In this document: piece by piece, positions 60,523-64,000 of the stretch | Numbering within the stretch: the stretch's first letter is position 1 | Layout: every line of letters begins with the position of its first letter | Source: Chryseobacterium limigenitum | GTDB taxonomy: Bacteria > Bacteroidota > Bacteroidia > Flavobacteriales > Weeksellaceae | DNA length: 64,000 nt | Direction of reading: 5' to 3' | Assembly: GCF_900114875.1 (NCBI RefSeq) | Contig: NZ_FPKW01000011.1 | Coordinates: 62,001-126,000, forward strand | Notes under the pieces: model-generated | Database searches by the model: none | Told to the model about the DNA's origin: nothing | The model's input: the letters and a program-made list of their open reading frames with translations, nothing else | Position numbers and translations under genes: made by a program

Positions 60523-61731
60523 TTATTCATCAATATTTTCAAACGAATCCTCCTTATTTTCTGCTTCCGGTTTTACATATCTGAACGTTAGCCAAAGCTT
60601 GATTTTAAGAGCGATCCAGCCTAAAACTGCATAGATAATTAAAAGAATCACCAAATGTTTTAAATAAGGGAAAGTAAGTTCTACAGAACCTTTTTGAATT
60701 AATAAAATTTTAAAAGCCTGCAAAAACGGAGTCAGCGGAATGATATTCGCGATAAACTGAACAAAAGCAGGCATCGCGCTCAACGGCCATGTAAATCCAC
60801 TGATGATAAACGCTGGAGAAGCAATAACCATCAGGATTTGAGTGGCTTTCAAGGCATCAGGAATTAAAATGCTGATTAATACTCCTAAAAATGAAGCTGA
60901 ACTTACGAAAACAGCGGTCAAAATGATAAAATTAAATATCCCTTCTGGCATAGGAACCTTGAAAATCATGTGCATAAAATAGTAAATTCCTACAATCAGA
61001 ATTGAAAATACCCAGATCGGAATTACTTTAATCAACATTGTCGGAAACGCCCATTTTCTCATTCGGTAATATTCTTTTACAAAAGATCCACCCTGAAATT
61101 CTGCTGCGAAACTCACCGCCATTGCCAATAAAATAACCTGCTGTAAAACCACCGCCAACATTGCCGGCCACATGAAAATTAAATAATTGCTCGTCGTATT
61201 AAAAAGCGTGATATAATTCGTTTTAAAAGGCTCATATTGAGTCGCAGCTTTTGAGGCGGGCATTCCCGCTTTTTGCAACGCTTTCATGGAAGCTCCGGCA
61301 GAGAATGTCCCAATCGTAAGCTGAAGTCCTTTTGTGGCGAAATTGGCCGTTAAAACGTTTCCTGTATTGATGTAAACATTCACTTCAGGATATTTCTTCT
61401 GCAACATATCACCTTCAAATTTTGAAGGGATAATGACAACTGCGGCTGCTTCATATTTGATGACCTCATCTTTAATACTCAACGGCTCCTGCAAATATCG
61501 GATGACTTTAATGCTTTTATTGTCTTCCAACATTTCTGTTAATTGGTTTGATAACGGTGTGTTATCTCTGTCAATCACCAACACAGGTGTATTTTCAACT
61601 TTTCCGCTTTTGTAGACGAAGCCCAACAATGTGGCATAGAAAACCGGCGCCAGAAAAAATACGGTTCTCAATGTCGAATTGCCGATAAACAGCTTGAATT
61701 CTCGTTTTAAAAGTCGGAAAAACTCTTTCAT
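60523..61731 (-). CDS. ABC-2 type exporter permease (YhhJ-like)
   Basis: 402 residues. One N-terminal span (about 22-40), a long periplasmic region (about 45-180) and five C-terminal spans (about 186-380), the layout of the YhhJ/YhiH drug-export permeases. Motif-like VLVIDRDNTPLSNQLTEML is typical of the periplasmic part. The HlyD gene precedes it by a single base. No ATP-binding protein gene follows, so the ATPase must be encoded elsewhere or is a fusion partner outside the window. Confidence 0.9.
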   Translation of the reverse strand: MKEFFRLLKREFKLFIGNSTLRTVFFLAPVFYATLLGFVYKSGKVENTPVLVIDRDNTPLSNQLTEMLEDNKSIKVIRYLQEPLSIKDEVIKYEAAAVVIIPSKFEGDMLQKKYPEVNVYINTGNVLTANFATKGLQLTIGTFSAGASMKALQKAGMPASKAATQYEPFKTNYITLFNTTSNYLIFMWPAMLAVVLQQVILLAMAVSFAAEFQGGSFVKEYYRMRKWAFPTMLIKVIPIWVFSILIVGIYYFMHMIFKVPMPEGIFNFIILTAVFVSSASFLGVLISILIPDALKATQILMVIASPAFIISGFTWPLSAMPAFVQFIANIIPLTPFLQAFKILLIQKGSVELTFPYLKHLVILLIIYAVLGWIALKIKLWLTFRYVKPEAENKEDSFENIDE

Positions 61732-61732
61732 A

Positions 61733-62692
61733 TTATTTCAGGATAACATTAGCATTTACCAGAATATTTTTTGCCTTATTCCTATCCTTTGGCTTCACTT
61801 TTATTTCATAAATCGCGTCCTGTAGCTGATAATCGGGATAAGCGGTGGTAATATCTGCATATCTCGTCAATTGTTTGATGTACAAAATAGTACCTTCTAG
61901 ATTTTCTTTATTATAAACCACCTGCAAATTAACAGCCTGTCCCTTTTTATATTTTGAAATCTCACTTTCCGGAACGGTAAATCTGAAATAAGTACTTTCC
62001 GGAATATAACCGTTGAACAATGCAAAACCAGCCGTTGCCAATTCGCCTGCATTCAAACTGATGGTTTCAATTTCCATGTCGTTGGTGGCGATGATGTATC
62101 TTTCTGAATAGGCAACATTTGCTTCCTGCAAAGCACCTTTTGCCTGTGAAGCCTGTCCGGCTGCCATTTCTACCTTTTCGAAGCGGGTTCCTCTTTTTAC
62201 ATCATCCAATTCGGCAACTACCGCATCGTATTGGGCTTTTGCGCCCTGCATTTTAGCGTAAACCTCATCGTAGGCTTGCGGAGACATCAAACTGTCGCGG
62301 TACATATTAGAAGCTCTTCTGAATGATTTTTGGGCAAAATCGTATTGTTCTTTCAACCCTTTATGTTTCGCCTGCAATTGTCTCATCTGATCGGCAGTGG
62401 CTCCGTTTTTTGCCATTTGTTCCTGAGCCGTGGCAGCACTTACGGCGCCTTGAGCCTGAGCAATTTTAGCAGAAACTTCGGGAATATCCAATAAAGCCAG
62501 TGTATCGCCTTTTTTGACGGTTTGCCCTTCTGTAACGTATATTTTCACAATTCTTCCGGTCACTTTCGGGACAAAAGAGATAACGTCTTTTTTTGTTTTG
62601 CCTTCGGAATCATTGAGGTTTTCTTTCTTTTTATCACAGCTTCCCAATAAAAACAAGATTACAAATAAGAGAGATATGTTTTTTTGCATCAT
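61733..62692 (-). CDS. HlyD-family periplasmic adaptor (lipoprotein)
   Basis: 319 residues with lipobox LGSC (Cys20) then DKKKEN. Membrane-fusion protein parts in order: a beta-barrel/lipoyl half (TGRIVKIYVTEGQTVKKGDTLALLD about 44-68), a coiled coil about 75-190, the second lipoyl half and a C-terminal barrel (RFTVPESEISKYKKGQAVNLQVV). Bridges the inner-membrane permease to the TolC-like channel. Start may be Met1 or Met2. Confidence 0.92.
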   Translation of the reverse strand: MMQKNISLLFVILFLLGSCDKKKENLNDSEGKTKKDVISFVPKVTGRIVKIYVTEGQTVKKGDTLALLDIPEVSAKIAQAQGAVSAATAQEQMAKNGATADQMRQLQAKHKGLKEQYDFAQKSFRRASNMYRDSLMSPQAYDEVYAKMQGAKAQYDAVVAELDDVKRGTRFEKVEMAAGQASQAKGALQEANVAYSERYIIATNDMEIETISLNAGELATAGFALFNGYIPESTYFRFTVPESEISKYKKGQAVNLQVVYNKENLEGTILYIKQLTRYADITTAYPDYQLQDAIYEIKVKPKDRNKAKNILVNANVILK

Positions 62693-62700
62693 TTTTAATT

Positions 62701-64000
62701 TTAAGGTTGATAAAGTTTAGCAATATCCAATTCCTGAGTAGACCTCATCAGCTCTATTCCCGCTCTTCGTTGATTGAAGATGGTATTCTGATATTCAAGT
62801 TCGGCAACTTCGAGATCACTTTCAGCTTCTATCAGTTGAGATGATTTGCTGATTCCGTATCTGAATTCTTTTTCAGCCTGGATCAATGCATTTTTAGCCA
62901 ATTCTTTTTCTTTACTTTTTAAAGCGATCTGTGCGGTTGCGATATCGTAATTGGTTTGGTTGTTGGCTAAGTTTAAAGTCAGTTTTTTAAGGGCATCTTC
63001 CTTTTGATTCATAAGAACTTCTTTTCCGATTCGGGCAGTTTCTTCTGCATGTTTTCCTTCTCTTCCATCGAAAATCTCCCACTTAAATCCAACACCGGCA
63101 GTAAATAAAGGAAGAATATTAATATTGGTCGGTCGCCAATCTAATTTGGCTCCTTCATAACCGATTGCAGGGACGGCAGGAATTACATTTTCGGAAGTTT
63201 TAATTCTGCTTCCATACAATCCGATATAATAAGCTGAAGCCATCAGCTGAACCTTTGGAATCATCCAGGTTCTTTCGGCTTTTATTTTATAGTCGGCGGC
63301 AACAATTCCATGTTCTAGGGCACGGATCTCTGCTCTTTTTTCAATTCCGTTTTCGGGATTCAACAGTTCTACGGGAGACAGAACAGGTTCTATCATTCTG
63401 AGACGTTCTTTCTGGATTCCTGTTAAGATGTAAAGTTGAGTGAGAAGCAATTCTTTTTTGCCTTCATATTCTACCACTTTTGCGTTTAATGTGGCTTGAG
63501 CCAATTCGATTTTTTTATGATCATAAGGTGTTATCAAACCGTAGCCTAAAGCCTTATCGGCTGTTTTACGATTAATATCAAGTCTTTTTTTGCTTTCATC
63601 CAATACTTTTTTGGATTGATGAATTAACGCTAACTGATCATATGCTTTGGAAATATTAGCCACCACTTCATCTTTGGTTTTCTCCAGCAAAATATCTTCA
63701 GACATTTTCTTTTCTTCGATGGCTTTCTTTAAATATTTCACTTTTCCGCCTGAATAGAGAAGCATTTTGGCGTCTGTTTTTGCAATTCCTGAGAAGCCCG
63801 AAACATTTAGATTATTATTAAAACTTCCTTCCGGAATACGGATAAAAGGAGCTAAATTAATTTCAGGAGACGTTAATCTAGCCGTTGCGTTGAGATAGCC
63901 GACTTGTCCGCTAACTTCTAGTGTGGGGAGAAAAATATCTTTTAATTTATGTTCGTCAAGATCGGTCAGTTTATTTTGTGTGATCTGCATTTTAAGATCC
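62701..64000 (-). CDS. TolC-family outer-membrane efflux protein (5' end off window)
   Basis: The frame remains open at the right edge (codons for D-L-K precede the Met complementary to 63988-63990), so the signal peptide and true start are missing. Visible are two outer-membrane efflux repeats with helical segments (AYDQLALIHQSKKVLDESKKRLDINRKTADKALGYGLIT; YGISKSSQLIEAESDLEVAELEYQN). Forms the exit channel for the HlyD/permease pair downstream (8-base gap). At least 433 residues. Confidence 0.92.
   Translation of the reverse strand, partial: DLKMQITQNKLTDLDEHKLKDIFLPTLEVSGQVGYLNATARLTSPEINLAPFIRIPEGSFNNNLNVSGFSGIAKTDAKMLLYSGGKVKYLKKAIEEKKMSEDILLEKTKDEVVANISKAYDQLALIHQSKKVLDESKKRLDINRKTADKALGYGLITPYDHKKIELAQATLNAKVVEYEGKKELLLTQLYILTGIQKERLRMIEPVLSPVELLNPENGIEKRAEIRALEHGIVAADYKIKAERTWMIPKVQLMASAYYIGLYGSRIKTSENVIPAVPAIGYEGAKLDWRPTNINILPLFTAGVGFKWEIFDGREGKHAEETARIGKEVLMNQKEDALKKLTLNLANNQTNYDIATAQIALKSKEKELAKNALIQAEKEFRYGISKSSQLIEAESDLEVAELEYQNTIFNQRRAGIELMRSTQELDIAKLYQP

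Overview
The window is AT-rich chromosomal DNA from a member of the Bacteroidota, most likely a Chryseobacterium or close relative in the Weeksellaceae. The signs are a SusC/SusD polysaccharide locus, a type IX secretion (T9SS) type B sorting domain, -7 boxes of the form TAnnTTTG in place of a sigma-70 -10 box, a class A beta-lactamase of the kind found in Chryseobacterium (CIA/CGA/PER-like), a long urocanase, a single-chain PurL, and many signal peptides that end just before a glutamine. I see no rRNA, tRNA, IS element, prophage or CRISPR array. The species call is inference.

Layout. 1-10.3 kb: partial NAD-epimerase, di-haem cytochrome c peroxidase, urocanase hutU, a 1399-residue T9SS repeat protein, a small acidic protein and a 2-hydroxyacid dehydrogenase, all on the minus strand. 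10.7-21.1 kb (mostly plus): a paired KAS III / FabI-type reductase, pcm (minus), a Gfo/Idh/MocA oxidoreductase, a lipoprotein, a GH5-CBM6 glucanase, a class A beta-lactamase, 3-hydroxybutyryl-CoA dehydrogenase, a polytopic membrane protein and a small acidic protein. 21.2-26.6 kb (minus): META-domain lipoprotein, pheT, dnaN and a secreted protein; then dgkA (plus). 27.1-36.5 kb (minus): SGNH hydrolase, barstar-like protein, purL, a YhcG/DUF1016 nuclease, a WG-repeat protein, an unknown secreted protein and purB.

37.0-46.8 kb (minus) holds a compact polysaccharide-utilisation locus: SusC, SusD, a GH144-type endo-beta-1,2-glucanase lipoprotein, a secreted esterase-like alpha/beta hydrolase and a GH3 beta-glucosidase. 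A coherent model is surface capture and endo-cleavage of a beta-glucan (best guess beta-1,2-glucan), SusCD import, and periplasmic trimming by the GH3 enzyme. 47.1-63.99 kb: DUF4197, DUF493, an ArsC-family protein, a deoxynucleoside kinase, a beta-propeller-like protein, two tandem glutaminyl-peptide cyclotransferases, SRPBCC and VOC proteins, a Na+/H+ antiporter, a bestrophin, DUF2490, DUF1398, DUF1569, and at the right edge a TolC-HlyD-ABC-2 permease export set.

The least ordinary material is between the genes. Several families of dispersed, palindromic intergenic repeats occur. One of them (three copies, each just downstream of a minus-strand stop codon) shows compensatory base changes between copies, so its folded form appears to be maintained. 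The other linked theme is the Bacteroidota 'Q-rule': about fifteen secreted proteins here are predicted to start with Gln after signal peptidase cleavage, and the same window encodes two tandem enzymes that would cyclise that Gln. I found no convincing wholly new multi-gene system; the structured repeats and the nuclease/barstar genes flanking purL are the best candidates for follow-up.
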